Positions 43,119 through 52,066 of a stretch of DNA of 64,000 nt are shown in pieces. Origin of the DNA: Desulfomicrobium baculatum DSM 4028 (GTDB taxonomy: Bacteria; Desulfobacterota; Desulfovibrionia; Desulfovibrionales; Desulfomicrobiaceae). The DNA lies in contig NC_013173.1 in assembly GCF_000023225.1 (NCBI RefSeq), positions 622,501 to 686,500 of the forward strand, written 5' to 3'. The notes below the pieces were generated by a model. It was given only the letters and a program-made list of their open reading frames with translations, did no database searches and was not told the DNA's origin. The number at the start of each line of letters is the position of its first letter. The first letter of the stretch is position 1. The position numbers were made by a program, and so were the translations under genes.

Positions 43119-44686
43119 CAGAGTTTGATGGCGTAGGTCCATGTTTCGGTCAGCGGGGTTACGCCGTGTTGCAGGATTGCCCGCATTTCGATGCTTGGCC
43201 TTTTGTCCGGCAGGACCATGGAAAGGGCGGAAGCCGAATCGGGTTCGATTTCAAATACCAGACGCCAGCTGTCGGTGACAGGATTTTTATAGACGCGTTT
43301 TTCCAGAAGCTTGCCGCCCATTCCGACCCAGACGTTGGCGTCCAGGGCCGCGTCGTCCGGCAGATCCTCAAGCTTGCCGCCCTTGAACTCAAGCACGAAC
43401 AGTCTGGAGTTGGCCGTTTTTCCTTTTCCGGTGCGCGTGAAGATGACCTGCCCCTCGGGAGAGGTCACGCGTTTGGGCGGCGCCCAGCGAAGCCTGTAGT
43501 CAAAGGCGATGGGTTGCCCCGGCTGCGGAGTTGAGTCGGGAGTCCAGAAGGTGACGATGTTGTCGTGAATCTCCTCCGGTGAGGGAATCTGCACCAGATG
43601 AAGTTTGCCTGGTCCCCAGTCGCCCTTGGGTTCGATCCAGGCGCTGGGTCTGGCCTCGTATTTGGCCTCAAGGTCGAGGTAGTTCGCATAATCCGTGTCG
43701 CGCTGCATGAGGCCCATGCCACGAATGTTGGGTGCGCTGAAGACATTGACGGACAGGGATTTGGGGTTTTGCAGCGGCCGCCATATCCATTCGTTGTTGT
43801 CGAACGCAGCCATGAGGCCGTCGGAGTCATGGACTTCGGGTCTGAAGTCGTCGCTCACGCGAGGATTGGAGTTCTCCCCGAAGATGAACATGCTGGTCAG
43901 GGGCGCGATCCCCAGCTTGGCCACCGGTTCGCGTAAAAAGAGAATGGACTCGACGTCGAGCACGGTTTCCGCCCCGGTCGTGATTTCGAAACGATAGGCT
44001 CCGGCTACGCGGCGGGAGTCCAGCAGCGCGTAGACGGTGATGGACTTGTCCTTCTTGCCGGGTTTTACGATCCAGAATTCCTTGAAAAAAGGAAACTCCT
44101 CGCCGGAAGGCTCCGCCGTGTCGATGGCCAGTCCACGGGCGGACAGGCCGTAGTTCTGCCCCTTGCCCACGGCCCTGAAATAGCTGGCCCCAAGAAAGAC
44201 CAGAAACTCATCCAGATAGTTCTTGGTATTGATGGCGGTGTGGATGCGAAATCCGGCATATCCCATTTCCGTCGGGATCTGCGCGGCAAAGTTGTTCTTT
44301 CCGTAATCGAAAGCCCCGGTATCAAAGGCCAGGCGGGTGGGGACATTCTTTTCCACCACGTTGACGGCTATGGTGCGGTCATAGAACAGCCCCGGATGGA
44401 AGAATTGCAGTTCAAAGGGCAGCTTGTCCGCGCGCCACAGGCTCTTTTCCGGGACAAAGCGAATGTCCCGCCATTGGTCGTACGAGATGGTCTTAAGGAC
44501 CTCGGGCACCTGTCCGGCGTTGTCTTCATACGGCTTGGCCGCGAGCGCTTGCGCCATGGTCGCGACATCCTGCAGCCCAAAGCCTGGCGCCTGGGTCTGG
44601 GCCTGGGTCTGGGCGTGGGACAGAACGGTGGATAAAAAGAGGAAAAGTCCGGCCATAAAGCCGAACAATCCGTTATGTCTGAACAT
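43118..44686 (-). CDS. opgG: Periplasmic glucan biosynthesis protein OpgG
   Basis: 522 residues with a signal peptide ending near residue 25 (VLSHAQ). The mature part follows the MdoG family: GFGLQDVATMAQALAAKPYE, LPFELQFFHPGLFYDRTIAVN, GYAGFRIHTAINT, FLVFLGASYFRAVG, YGLSARGLAIDTAEPSGEEFP and FIFGEN. Together these give a galactose-mutarotase-like domain plus an Ig-like domain. It helps release or branch the glucan in the periplasm; some relatives are beta-1,2-glucanases. First gene of the opg unit, with AGGAG upstream. Confidence 0.93.
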   Translation of the reverse strand: MFRHNGLFGFMAGLFLFLSTVLSHAQTQAQTQAPGFGLQDVATMAQALAAKPYEDNAGQVPEVLKTISYDQWRDIRFVPEKSLWRADKLPFELQFFHPGLFYDRTIAVNVVEKNVPTRLAFDTGAFDYGKNNFAAQIPTEMGYAGFRIHTAINTKNYLDEFLVFLGASYFRAVGKGQNYGLSARGLAIDTAEPSGEEFPFFKEFWIVKPGKKDKSITVYALLDSRRVAGAYRFEITTGAETVLDVESILFLREPVAKLGIAPLTSMFIFGENSNPRVSDDFRPEVHDSDGLMAAFDNNEWIWRPLQNPKSLSVNVFSAPNIRGMGLMQRDTDYANYLDLEAKYEARPSAWIEPKGDWGPGKLHLVQIPSPEEIHDNIVTFWTPDSTPQPGQPIAFDYRLRWAPPKRVTSPEGQVIFTRTGKGKTANSRLFVLEFKGGKLEDLPDDAALDANVWVGMGGKLLEKRVYKNPVTDSWRLVFEIEPDSASALSMVLPDKRPSIEMRAILQHGVTPLTETWTYAIKL

Positions 44687-44760
44687 GCTTGGTTCTCCTG
44701 CTGGGAAATGTTGCCCATCACGGGTCGGGCAATTTTCGGTATTTCCACTTGTGCTTTTCG

Positions 44761-44774
44761 TTGACGCTCGTCAA
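44761..44774. promoter_or_regulatory. FNR/CRP-type palindrome upstream of opgG
   Basis: TTGAC-GCTC-GTCAA is a perfect inverted repeat with the spacing of CRP/FNR-family operators (TTGAC-n4-GTCAA). It lies 75 bases upstream of the opgG start. A second small palindrome, TGTACTTTACA, lies some 60 bases further from opgG. Confidence 0.45.
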
Positions 44775-44889
44775 GAGCTAAGAAATATCTCGCCAGCCCT
44801 TGACATCCGTGGCTTGCGCCATTCGTTTCGCTGTACTTTACACGAAAAAGGGCGTGCCTCAAGCACGAGAAGTTTGGAGCGGGAAGAGA

Positions 44890-44933
44890 GGCCCGGCCGG
44901 AAACGTGTCGGAGGGATTGATTCCGGCCAGGCC
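44890..44933 (-). terminator. Hairpin at the 3' end of the NifA-like gene
   Basis: Arms GGCCCGGCCGGAA (44890-44902) and TTCCGGCCAGGCC (44921-44933) pair with one mismatch. There is no T run in the minus direction, so termination may be Rho-assisted. Confidence 0.45.
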
Positions 44934-44941
44934 GAGGGGTT

Positions 44942-46531
44942 TTATGATTGCTGTCTGCGGTGATCGACTCGCCCTTTGGCGATGAGCTCTTCGAGGTTGA
45001 ATTTTCTGACCCGGTAACCCATCTGGCGGGGCGTGAGGTTCAGTTCCCGGGCGGCCTTGTACTGAATCCAGGCGTTTCGTTTGAGCGCCGCCAGGACTTC
45101 CCGGCGTTCGGTTTCCTTGAGCGGCTGGCAATAATCTTCCTGCTCGGGATGAGCGGGCGGTTCTGGAGCGTGCCTGGCCGGTCCGGGCCGGTGTGTTTCA
45201 GGCGTGAGGAACCCGCGCACCAGCTCCGCTTCCACCGGCTTGTCGTCGGTCAGGATGACCAGCCGCTCCACCAGGTTTTCCAATTCGCGCACGTTGCCGG
45301 GCCAGTCATAGGCCAGCAGCAGGTCGAGGGCGCCCGTGGTCAGGGTCAGGCTGCGGCCGTATTCGCGTTCCATCTCCTTTTGAAAATGATTGAGGAGGCG
45401 CGGAATATCTTCCTTGCGCTCCCGGACCGCCGGCACATGCACAGGGAAGACGTTCAGGCGGTAGTACAGGTCTTCGCGGAAAAGCCCGTGGCCGACGAGG
45501 GCTTCCAATTCGCGGTTGGTGGCGCTGATGATGCGCACATCGACTTTGCGCGTCTTGTTGCTGCCGATGCGTTCGAACTCTCGTTCCTGGAGCACGCGCA
45601 GCAGCTTGGATTGCAGAGTGAGGGGCAACTCCCCGATTTCATCAAGAAAAATCGTGCCCAGGTGCGCATCTTCAAAACGGCCCGGTTTCGTGCTGTTGGC
45701 TCCGGTGAAAGCCCCTTTCTCGTAGCCGAAGAGTTCGGCTTCAAGCAGATTTTCAGGGATGGCGGCGCAGTTGACCTTGATGAAGGGGTGGGTCTTGCGG
45801 TCCGACAGCTCATGAATGATCCGCCCGATGAGGGTCTTGCCCGTTCCCGATTCCCCGAGGAGCAGCACCGTGGCTTTGGTGATGGCGACTTTGGCTACGT
45901 ATTGTTCCACTTCCAGCATGGCCTGGCTCTTGCCGACGATGTAGGGGCCGTGGTTCTCCCGGGCGATCTGGTATTTGAGGGAGGTGTTCTCCTGCTTGAG
46001 AGCGGCCTCTCTTTTTTTTACTTTTTCGTTAAGACTTAAGAATTGAGAAATGAGGGTGGCCACCACGGTCAGAAACTCCGTGTCGGCATCGAGTTGTTCC
46101 TGACCCGTGAAGACGCGGTCCACGTTCATGACCCCGATGGGACTGCCGTGCAGCAGAATGGGCACGCCTACAAACGATATGCGCTCCTGGCTGATGCGCC
46201 GCGTGCCGGTCTTGTCCAGAAAGAGGGGCTCAAGGGAGATGTCCGGGACCACGTATGGCTTGGCCGTGCGAAAAATGATTCCCGTGATGCCTTCGTCCAT
46301 GCGATAGACGCCGCGCTGCTTTTCCAGGGCCGAGAGGCCGTAGGAAGTGGAGATGGCCAGACGGCCCGAGAGGGGGTCGTACAGGGTGACCGTGGCCCTG
46401 CGCATGCTCATGGTGTCGGACAGGATTTTCAGAATTGATTCCAGAGCGCTTTCCAGGTCCAGGGCCTGATCGATGACCTTGCTGATGGCCAGCAGGACGC
46501 GCAATTCTGTGGAACAGGTTGAGGTGCTCAT
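44942..46531 (-). CDS. NifA-like sigma-54-dependent activator
   Basis: 529 residues. An N-terminal GAF domain lies at about 15-165. The AAA+ domain at about 195-430 has Walker A GESGTGKTLIGR, the sigma-54 contact loop GYEKGAFTGAN and Walker B TIFLDEIGELP. The C-terminal helix-turn-helix at about 480-520 has NAWIQYKAARELNLTPRQMGYRVRKF, typical of NifA. The linker lacks the paired cysteines of oxygen-sensitive NifA proteins. No nif gene is in view; opg genes follow on the same strand after 255 bases. The start at 46531 (MSTSTC) has no clear ribosome-binding site; an in-frame start at 46561 is possible. Confidence 0.88.
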   Translation of the reverse strand: MSTSTCSTELRVLLAISKVIDQALDLESALESILKILSDTMSMRRATVTLYDPLSGRLAISTSYGLSALEKQRGVYRMDEGITGIIFRTAKPYVVPDISLEPLFLDKTGTRRISQERISFVGVPILLHGSPIGVMNVDRVFTGQEQLDADTEFLTVVATLISQFLSLNEKVKKREAALKQENTSLKYQIARENHGPYIVGKSQAMLEVEQYVAKVAITKATVLLLGESGTGKTLIGRIIHELSDRKTHPFIKVNCAAIPENLLEAELFGYEKGAFTGANSTKPGRFEDAHLGTIFLDEIGELPLTLQSKLLRVLQEREFERIGSNKTRKVDVRIISATNRELEALVGHGLFREDLYYRLNVFPVHVPAVRERKEDIPRLLNHFQKEMEREYGRSLTLTTGALDLLLAYDWPGNVRELENLVERLVILTDDKPVEAELVRGFLTPETHRPGPARHAPEPPAHPEQEDYCQPLKETERREVLAALKRNAWIQYKAARELNLTPRQMGYRVRKFNLEELIAKGRVDHRRQQS

Positions 46532-46786
46532 GGAGGCTGTCAAGCAACAAGGATGCCGCAATGGTCAACGCAAACGAAGCTATGGTCTGTCCAAGACTTT
46601 GTTGCCAAATGGAAAGATAAAATATTTTAATATTAGATGGTTAAAGCGTAAACTGGGGGGCTGGAAGATTGGGCTGCATGGAAAGAATTTTTCTGAATCG
46701 ATGGCTGTGCTCCATCATAATTTACTTTTTTGTAATTTCATTCCGAATTGTTGGTGGTTAATTTGGGATGGTTTAAACAAAATTGA

Positions 46787-48169
46787 TTAATTTTTCTTCG
46801 TGGCATCTGCAGAGCCGGCCCCTTGGCATTGCGCAGGTTCGATATCGCGCAGCAATTTTGTGGCGGCAGTGTGGTCGAGGTCGTTTCGCAGCGTGTCCAG
46901 GCAAGCGGCTATGGCCGCAAGCTTGGGTTGGTCATGGGTAAAGCTCGGGTTCGCATGAGCATTGTCGACGGCAGCAAGCACGTCGCGGATGGTGATGTTG
47001 GCGCTGTCGCGGGCTGGCTGCAGTTGGGGCGTTTCGTCCCCTTCGGGCTGAACACGGTGCAGGAGGTGCGTGTGAACCAGCATGTTGATCATTTCGGAGG
47101 TTTCACTGCGGGACATGTCAAACTCCGAGGCAATGATTTCTTCGCTTAAGCTCGGTTCATCGCGGTGAAAGCGCTGCACGATCTCATGGCAGATCGCCAG
47201 CGCCAGCAGCCTGGTTTGCGCCATGCTCCGCTCGCGCCATTTCGGCTCTGCCGCGACGGTGTCTGAATGGGGAAAGAAGTGGGCGATCTCGGCCCCGAAG
47301 AGAACGATATGCCAGCTCAGTTGCAGCCAGATCAAAAAGAGGGGCAGGGCCGCGAAGCTGCCGTAAATGGCATTGTAGCTGGCCACGTTGATTTGAAAAG
47401 CGATGTAGCTGACTTGCAGGAGCTGGTACGCCGATCCTGCCAGGATGCCGGCCAGCAGTGCGCCTGCGAACTGGACACGGGTATTGGGCATGATCAGGTA
47501 GAGGAGGGTGAAGAGGGCCCAGAGCAGCAGGTAGGGGGCGAAGCCCAGGCCCAGGGAGACTGCCGGGTCGAGCATGCCGGGCATGCCGACTTGGTTGGAA
47601 ATGGCCCGCACCTGGGATGCGATGAAGACCGTGGCGCTGCCGGACAAGATCAGGAGCAGGGGGGCGATGAGCATGATGGCCAGGTAGTCGCTCAGCCTGC
47701 GCGACATCGAGCGCGAGGGGACAGCCCATATTCGATTGAAATTTTGTTCGATTCTGCCAAGAACCTTGATCACGGACCAGAACAGGATGATGACGCCGAT
47801 GCCGGCGATGAGCCCTCCCTTTGTGTTGTCGAGCATGTTGCGGGCGAAGGCGATGACCTGCAGGACCACCTCCTGCTGCGCGGCAAAATTGCGGAGCAGT
47901 TCTTTTTCAAGCAGCTGTTCAAGTCCGAAGCCTTTGGCGATGCCAAAAGCCATGGCCGCGAGCGGCACCAGAGACAGGAGGGTGTAGAAGGTCAGGGCGG
48001 ATGCCTGCAGGGAACCCTGGCGGTTTTGAAAATCCCGGGTCGCGAAGAGGAGGGTCCGCAGCAGGCGGATCACGAACCACGGAGCAGGCGTGTCTTCGCG
48101 CCGGGCATGCACGATGGACCTCGTCACGAAGTGCTCGCCCCTGGCCAAAAGGTTGTTGAAATATTCCAT
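46787..48169 (-). CDS. YihY/RNase BN-like membrane protein with C-terminal extension
   Basis: 460 residues. The YihY/UPF0761 domain is residues about 30-310, with six helices and the signature QASALTFYTLLSLVPLAAM near the N terminus. The last about 140 residues form a soluble region with a winged-helix-like SLSEEIIASEFDMSRSETSEMINMLVHTHLLHRV. The family was once called RNase BN, but that activity belongs to another protein, so function is unknown. It is a single gene between the NifA-like gene and hcp. Confidence 0.87.
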   Translation of the reverse strand: MEYFNNLLARGEHFVTRSIVHARREDTPAPWFVIRLLRTLLFATRDFQNRQGSLQASALTFYTLLSLVPLAAMAFGIAKGFGLEQLLEKELLRNFAAQQEVVLQVIAFARNMLDNTKGGLIAGIGVIILFWSVIKVLGRIEQNFNRIWAVPSRSMSRRLSDYLAIMLIAPLLLILSGSATVFIASQVRAISNQVGMPGMLDPAVSLGLGFAPYLLLWALFTLLYLIMPNTRVQFAGALLAGILAGSAYQLLQVSYIAFQINVASYNAIYGSFAALPLFLIWLQLSWHIVLFGAEIAHFFPHSDTVAAEPKWRERSMAQTRLLALAICHEIVQRFHRDEPSLSEEIIASEFDMSRSETSEMINMLVHTHLLHRVQPEGDETPQLQPARDSANITIRDVLAAVDNAHANPSFTHDQPKLAAIAACLDTLRNDLDHTAATKLLRDIEPAQCQGAGSADATKKN

Positions 48170-48301
48170 GGGCGCAAGTCCGGTTTGTTTCAGGTTTGGC
48201 GATCAATACCAACCCTGTGGCCACAACGGGCCGTAGTGTCAACCGGGCAGCAAGGAATGAAGCGTCATCAGGGATGATTTCGCTTCCCTCCCCCCCCCTC
48301 C

Positions 48302-48339
48302 AAAAAAAACCAAGGCCTTGCGCGGGGCAAGGCCTTGGT
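48302..48339 (-). terminator. Terminator of hcp
   Basis: A perfect 13-base stem ACCAAGGCCTTGC/GCAAGGCCTTGGT with a 5-base loop. On the minus strand it is followed by eight T. Confidence 0.92.
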
Positions 48340-48362
48340 GATGCAGGGATGGTGAGTTAATA

Positions 48363-49970
48363 TTAGCCGAGAATGGCTTTCAAGTCTTCGTCCGGGGTGG
48401 TCAGGGGCTTGATATCGAAGTTTTCGACCAGCACGTTCAGCACCGTCGGGGTGATGAAGGCGGGCAGGGTGGGCCCGAGGCGGATACCCTTGATGCCGAG
48501 GCTTAAGAGGGTCAGCAGGATGGCCACGGCTTTCTGCTCGTACCAGGACAGCACCATCGAAAGGGGCAGGTCGTTCACGCCGCAGCCGAAAGCTCCGGCC
48601 AGGGCCGAGGCGATCTGGATGGCGGAGTAGGCGTCGTTGCACTGGCCGATGTCCAGAAGGCGCGGGATGCCGCCGATGTCGCCGAGCTTCTTGTCGAAGA
48701 AGCGAAACTTGCCGCAGGCCAGGGTCAGCACGATGCAATCCTGAGGAACCTTTTCCACGAATTCCGTGTAGTAGTTGCGGCCTGGCTTGGCCCCGTCGCA
48801 ACCCGCCACGAGGAAGAAGTGGCGGATGTCGCCGCTCTTGACCGCCGCGATGACCTTGTCGGCAACGCCGAGGACCGCATTGCGGGCAAAGCCGGTCAAA
48901 ACGCTGCCCTTGTCCTCATCGGCCGCGAATCCGGGCATCTCAAGGGCCTTTTCAATGACCGTGGAGAAGTCCTTGCCCACGTGGGTCACGCCGGGCCAGC
49001 CGACCAGGCCGGTGGTGAAGATGTTGCCCTTGTAGGACTCGACCGGCTTCTGGATGCAGTTGGTGGTCATCAGGATCGCACCGGGAAATTCGGAAAATTC
49101 CTTTTGCTGGTTCTGCCAGGCGGTACCGTAATGACCATGGAAGTGCGGGTGTTTTTTGAGTTCCGGGTAGCCGTGGCAGGGCAGCATCTCGCCGTGGGTG
49201 TAGATGCTTATGCCCTTGCCGGCGGTCTGCTCCAGGAGCAGCCCCAAGTCTTTCAGATCATGGCCGGAAACCAGGATGGCCTTGCCCTTCTTTGGTCCGA
49301 GGGGAACTTCCGTGGGTACGGGGTGGCCGTAGGTGCCGGTGTTGCCGCCGTCGAGGAGTTCCATGGCCTTGAGGTTGATCTGGCCACACTCCATGCACAG
49401 ACCGACAAGCTCGTCCACGCCCAGGTTTTCGAGGCTCTTGACCAGAGCGCGCTGCACGAATTCGTATACGCTCTCGTCTTCATGACCGAGAATGGCCGCG
49501 TGGTCGGCGTAGGCTGCCACGCCTTTGAGCCCGTAGATAAGAATCTGCTTCAGGGAGCGCAGGTCTTCATGGGCTTCCAGCGCCTCGGAGATGCCGTGCT
49601 GCTCGCCCTGGGCGACCAAGCCTTCCAGGGTGGCGGCCGGGGTGAAGGTGGCGGCGGGGTTGTCCACGGTCAGGCCGGCCCGGAGCTTGATGGCTTCACG
49701 GTGGGCTACGGCTTCATTGATGAGCACCTGAAAACGTGCCGGGTCGAAATCCACATTGGTCAGGGTCGAGAACACGCCTTCATTGATGAAGCGGTTCACG
49801 GCCGCATCGGACACGCCTTTGGCCCGGGCCTGCGCCGTGACCAGGGAGAGCCCTTGCAAGGCGTAGATGAGAAGATCCTGCAGGGCTGCGACGTCGGGCT
49901 GCTTGCCGCATACGCCGACCTTGGTGCATCCGGTTCCTTTGGCGGTCTGTTCACACTGATTGCAAAACAT
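48363..49970 (-). CDS. hcp: Hybrid cluster protein (hydroxylamine reductase)
   Basis: 535 residues. The N-terminal cysteines in MFCNQCEQTAKGTGCTKVGVCG are spaced C-x2-C-x8-C-x5-C, as in the anaerobe (class I) proteins. Hybrid-cluster ligands lie in GLCMECGQINLKAME, MTTNCIQKP, GCDG and LACGKFRFF, with IGQCNDAYSAIQIA near the end. It reduces NO to N2O or hydroxylamine to ammonia in the cytoplasm. It is divergent from an oxidoreductase-ferredoxin pair, with an FNR-type palindrome between them. GAGG-type sequence is poor; the start is fixed by family similarity. Confidence 0.95.
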   Translation of the reverse strand: MFCNQCEQTAKGTGCTKVGVCGKQPDVAALQDLLIYALQGLSLVTAQARAKGVSDAAVNRFINEGVFSTLTNVDFDPARFQVLINEAVAHREAIKLRAGLTVDNPAATFTPAATLEGLVAQGEQHGISEALEAHEDLRSLKQILIYGLKGVAAYADHAAILGHEDESVYEFVQRALVKSLENLGVDELVGLCMECGQINLKAMELLDGGNTGTYGHPVPTEVPLGPKKGKAILVSGHDLKDLGLLLEQTAGKGISIYTHGEMLPCHGYPELKKHPHFHGHYGTAWQNQQKEFSEFPGAILMTTNCIQKPVESYKGNIFTTGLVGWPGVTHVGKDFSTVIEKALEMPGFAADEDKGSVLTGFARNAVLGVADKVIAAVKSGDIRHFFLVAGCDGAKPGRNYYTEFVEKVPQDCIVLTLACGKFRFFDKKLGDIGGIPRLLDIGQCNDAYSAIQIASALAGAFGCGVNDLPLSMVLSWYEQKAVAILLTLLSLGIKGIRLGPTLPAFITPTVLNVLVENFDIKPLTTPDEDLKAILG

Positions 49971-50047
49971 GAGGGGTAGCCTCCATTGTTGGGGGGGTGT
50001 TGTCGTTTCCGTTGAGAAGGGGTTTACGGGGAAGGATGCGCAGAAGC

Positions 50048-50063
50048 TTTGACGCAGATCAAA
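50048..50063. promoter_or_regulatory. FNR/CRP-type operator between hcp and the oxidoreductase
   Basis: TTTGACGCAGATCAAA: half-sites TTGAC and ATCAA flank four bases, the layout of FNR and HcpR sites. It lies 78 bases upstream of hcp and 120 bases ahead of the divergent gene. HcpR is known to control hcp in sulfate reducers; no such regulator gene is in the window. Confidence 0.55.
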
Positions 50064-50182
50064 AAATGTGACTTTTTCGGGCGCGATGACCGTGGTCTTT
50101 GTGAATGATTGCTCTATCTTGACAAAGGCGTCACGGCGGAACAGATGATTCTGACACGGTCATAAACGATAATGGAGTGCCC

Positions 50183-51265
50183 ATGGACCCGATGAATTTC
50201 AATTTCCTGTGTTCCGAACCGGCCGCGCCTGTTGGCCGCAGCGTCGGGATTATCGGTGCGGGCCCTTCGGGTCTGGCCGCCACGGGCTATCTGTCCTGTC
50301 TTGGGTACCAGGTCGAGGTTTACGACAAGTTGCCCAAGCCGGGAGGTCTCATGCTTTTCGGTATTCCCGGCTACCGCATCCCCAAGGAGCGCATAGATCT
50401 GGGCGCGCGCAATCTTGAGAGAAAGGCGGGGGTCATCTTTCACACCCACACCAAGATCTGTTGCAGCGGACCCTTGCATGACGAGGAGGGGGACCATTTC
50501 TGCCGCGAGATTCTGGGCTTCGGCGACATGGTCAAAAAGCACGACGCCATCATGATCTGCACGGGCTCTTGGCGTTCACGCAAGCTCGGCATTCCAGGCG
50601 AGACACTGCCCGGCGTTTTCTCGGGCCTTGAATTTCTTTTCCCTATCCGCGCCGTCAAATACAGCGCGCCCAACGTGAAGCTGCCCGATGTCGCGGGCAA
50701 GACCGTGGCCGTCATCGGCGCGGGGCATTCGGCCGTGGACGTGGCCCACAGCGCGGTGCATCTCGGAGCAGCCAAGGTCTATCATATCTATCGGCGCACC
50801 AGCCGCGAAGCGCCGTGCGGAGCCTTCGAGATCGAGCAGCTGCGGCAGATGGGCGTGGAGTGGCTGGATCGCACCACGCCGCTTCGGGTCCTGGGCGGAG
50901 GCACGGTCGAGGGGCTGGAGATTTCCCGTCCCGGTCAGAACGGGACGGAGGTTTCGGTCCTGCCCGTGGATCTGGTGGTTGCCGCCATCGGCGAGACGGC
51001 CACACCGCCGTTCGCCAAGGAGCTTGGCCTTGAGGACGTGCGCAAGGGCGAGGTGCGTTGGCTGCACATGACCGCCATCGAGAACGTGTTCGTGGCCGGC
51101 GACGCCTTGAGCGGCCCGAGCAAGATCGGCAAGGCGGTCTACAGCGGCCTGCGCGCGGCCCGTTCCTTGGCCAACTGGCTGGATCTCAAAGCCCAGGACA
51201 GGCTCGACGCCTATGACTACAACGACCTCGTGACCAACGAGGCCGGATTCGGGAGGCAGGCATGA
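50183..51265 (+). CDS. GltD-like NAD(P)H-dependent FAD oxidoreductase
   Basis: 360 residues. FAD motif SVGIIGAGPSGLAATGYLS near residue 23, LMLFGIPGYRIPK as in glutamate synthase small subunits, then NADPH motif VAVIGAGHSAVDVA near 178 and the second FAD motif ENVFVAGDA near 308. The N-terminal Fe-S domain of GltD is missing, but Cys lie in KICCSG and HFCREIL near 95-115. It probably passes electrons from NAD(P)H to the ferredoxin encoded next, whose start overlaps its stop (ATGA). The partner and product are unknown; supply of electrons to Hcp is an inference. Confidence 0.85.
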   Translation: MDPMNFNFLCSEPAAPVGRSVGIIGAGPSGLAATGYLSCLGYQVEVYDKLPKPGGLMLFGIPGYRIPKERIDLGARNLERKAGVIFHTHTKICCSGPLHDEEGDHFCREILGFGDMVKKHDAIMICTGSWRSRKLGIPGETLPGVFSGLEFLFPIRAVKYSAPNVKLPDVAGKTVAVIGAGHSAVDVAHSAVHLGAAKVYHIYRRTSREAPCGAFEIEQLRQMGVEWLDRTTPLRVLGGGTVEGLEISRPGQNGTEVSVLPVDLVVAAIGETATPPFAKELGLEDVRKGEVRWLHMTAIENVFVAGDALSGPSKIGKAVYSGLRAARSLANWLDLKAQDRLDAYDYNDLVTNEAGFGRQA

Positions 51266-51762
51266 GCGGCCAGAAGACCCTGTACATCGACTACAGCCTG
51301 TGCATCGGCTGCGAGACCTGCGAATACGTGTGCCGCTTCACCAACGACACCTCGCGCATCCACATGACCCGGACCATCGACGGGGTCATGGTGCCGCTGT
51401 ATTGCCAGCACTGCGAAAACCCCAAGTGCGCCAACGCCTGCCCGCGCGGGGCGCTCAAAAGGGACAAGGACGGGGCGATCATCCTGCAGTCCATGCTCTG
51501 CCGGGGCTGCCAGACCAAGAACTGCATCCTGGCCTGTCCGCATAGCGCCATGTTTGAGACCGATCGCGGGGTCATGGTCGCCAAGTGCGACATGTGCGCC
51601 CAGCGCCGCCAGGTGGGCATGGGACCGGCCTGTGTGGAGATGTGCCCGTGCGCGGCCATTCGCTACGTGGACCGCGATGAGATCCCTGCTCTGGAAACGG
51701 AGAAATCGAAACTGGCGCATCAGAAAGTGCTTGATCATCTGAAGCTGCCGGGAAAAGAATAG
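51262..51762 (+). CDS. 4Fe-4S ferredoxin (HydN/CooF type)
   Basis: 166 residues, soluble. Four [4Fe-4S] motifs: CIGCETCEYVC, CQHCENPKCANACP, CRGCQTKNCILACP, and CDMC with CVEMCP. The pattern is that of HydN, CooF and NrfC-like electron-transfer subunits. Translation is coupled to the oxidoreductase by a 4-base overlap. It is likely the electron carrier of the pair, perhaps to Hcp. It ends with a terminator. Confidence 0.9.
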   Translation: MSGQKTLYIDYSLCIGCETCEYVCRFTNDTSRIHMTRTIDGVMVPLYCQHCENPKCANACPRGALKRDKDGAIILQSMLCRGCQTKNCILACPHSAMFETDRGVMVAKCDMCAQRRQVGMGPACVEMCPCAAIRYVDRDEIPALETEKSKLAHQKVLDHLKLPGKE

Positions 51763-52066
51763 GGCCTGGCGTGGAAGGGGCAGACAGAGGCTGGAAGAGA
51801 TTCCGGCCTTTTCTTTTTTTGCAAAGTTTCCATGATGTTGCCCCGCTACCAATGAAAACCGTGCCGGGTTTTGATGTTCTGAATGTGGCATTCATTATGC
51901 TTGGCTACTCCGTCAATCAGTCCAGACCTTGATTTTTAAGACATTTCGACTTTTTTTTGCACAGCCTGTCCTGCACAAGTGCTCAGGTGTACTGCACCCC
52001 ACGCGCGCGCTCTTTTCTGATCAAAGGGCGAGTCTCAACAGTTCATGATTTTTTGCGAGGAATCCC
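51763..52066. other. Intergenic stretch between ferredoxin and NapH-like genes
   Basis: 304 bases, no coding sequence. It holds the ferredoxin terminator at its left. In the rest nothing recognisable was seen apart from a T9 run near 51950. Confidence 0.55.
51789..51820 (+). terminator. Terminator of the oxidoreductase-ferredoxin operon
   Basis: GGCTGGAA/TTCCGGCC stem (one G-T pair) with a GAGA loop, then a T-rich run. Confidence 0.8.

Noticed and set aside
46532-46620. Sigma-54 site ahead of the NifA-like gene (TTTGGCAACAAAGTCTTGG on the minus strand)
   Set aside because: The -12 element lacks the invariant GC at the correct spacing.
46473-46790. Plus-strand frame of 105 codons in the AT-rich gap before YihY
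   Set aside because: It begins inside the NifA-like gene on the other strand, has unusual composition (many W, K, N) and lacks a ribosome-binding site.
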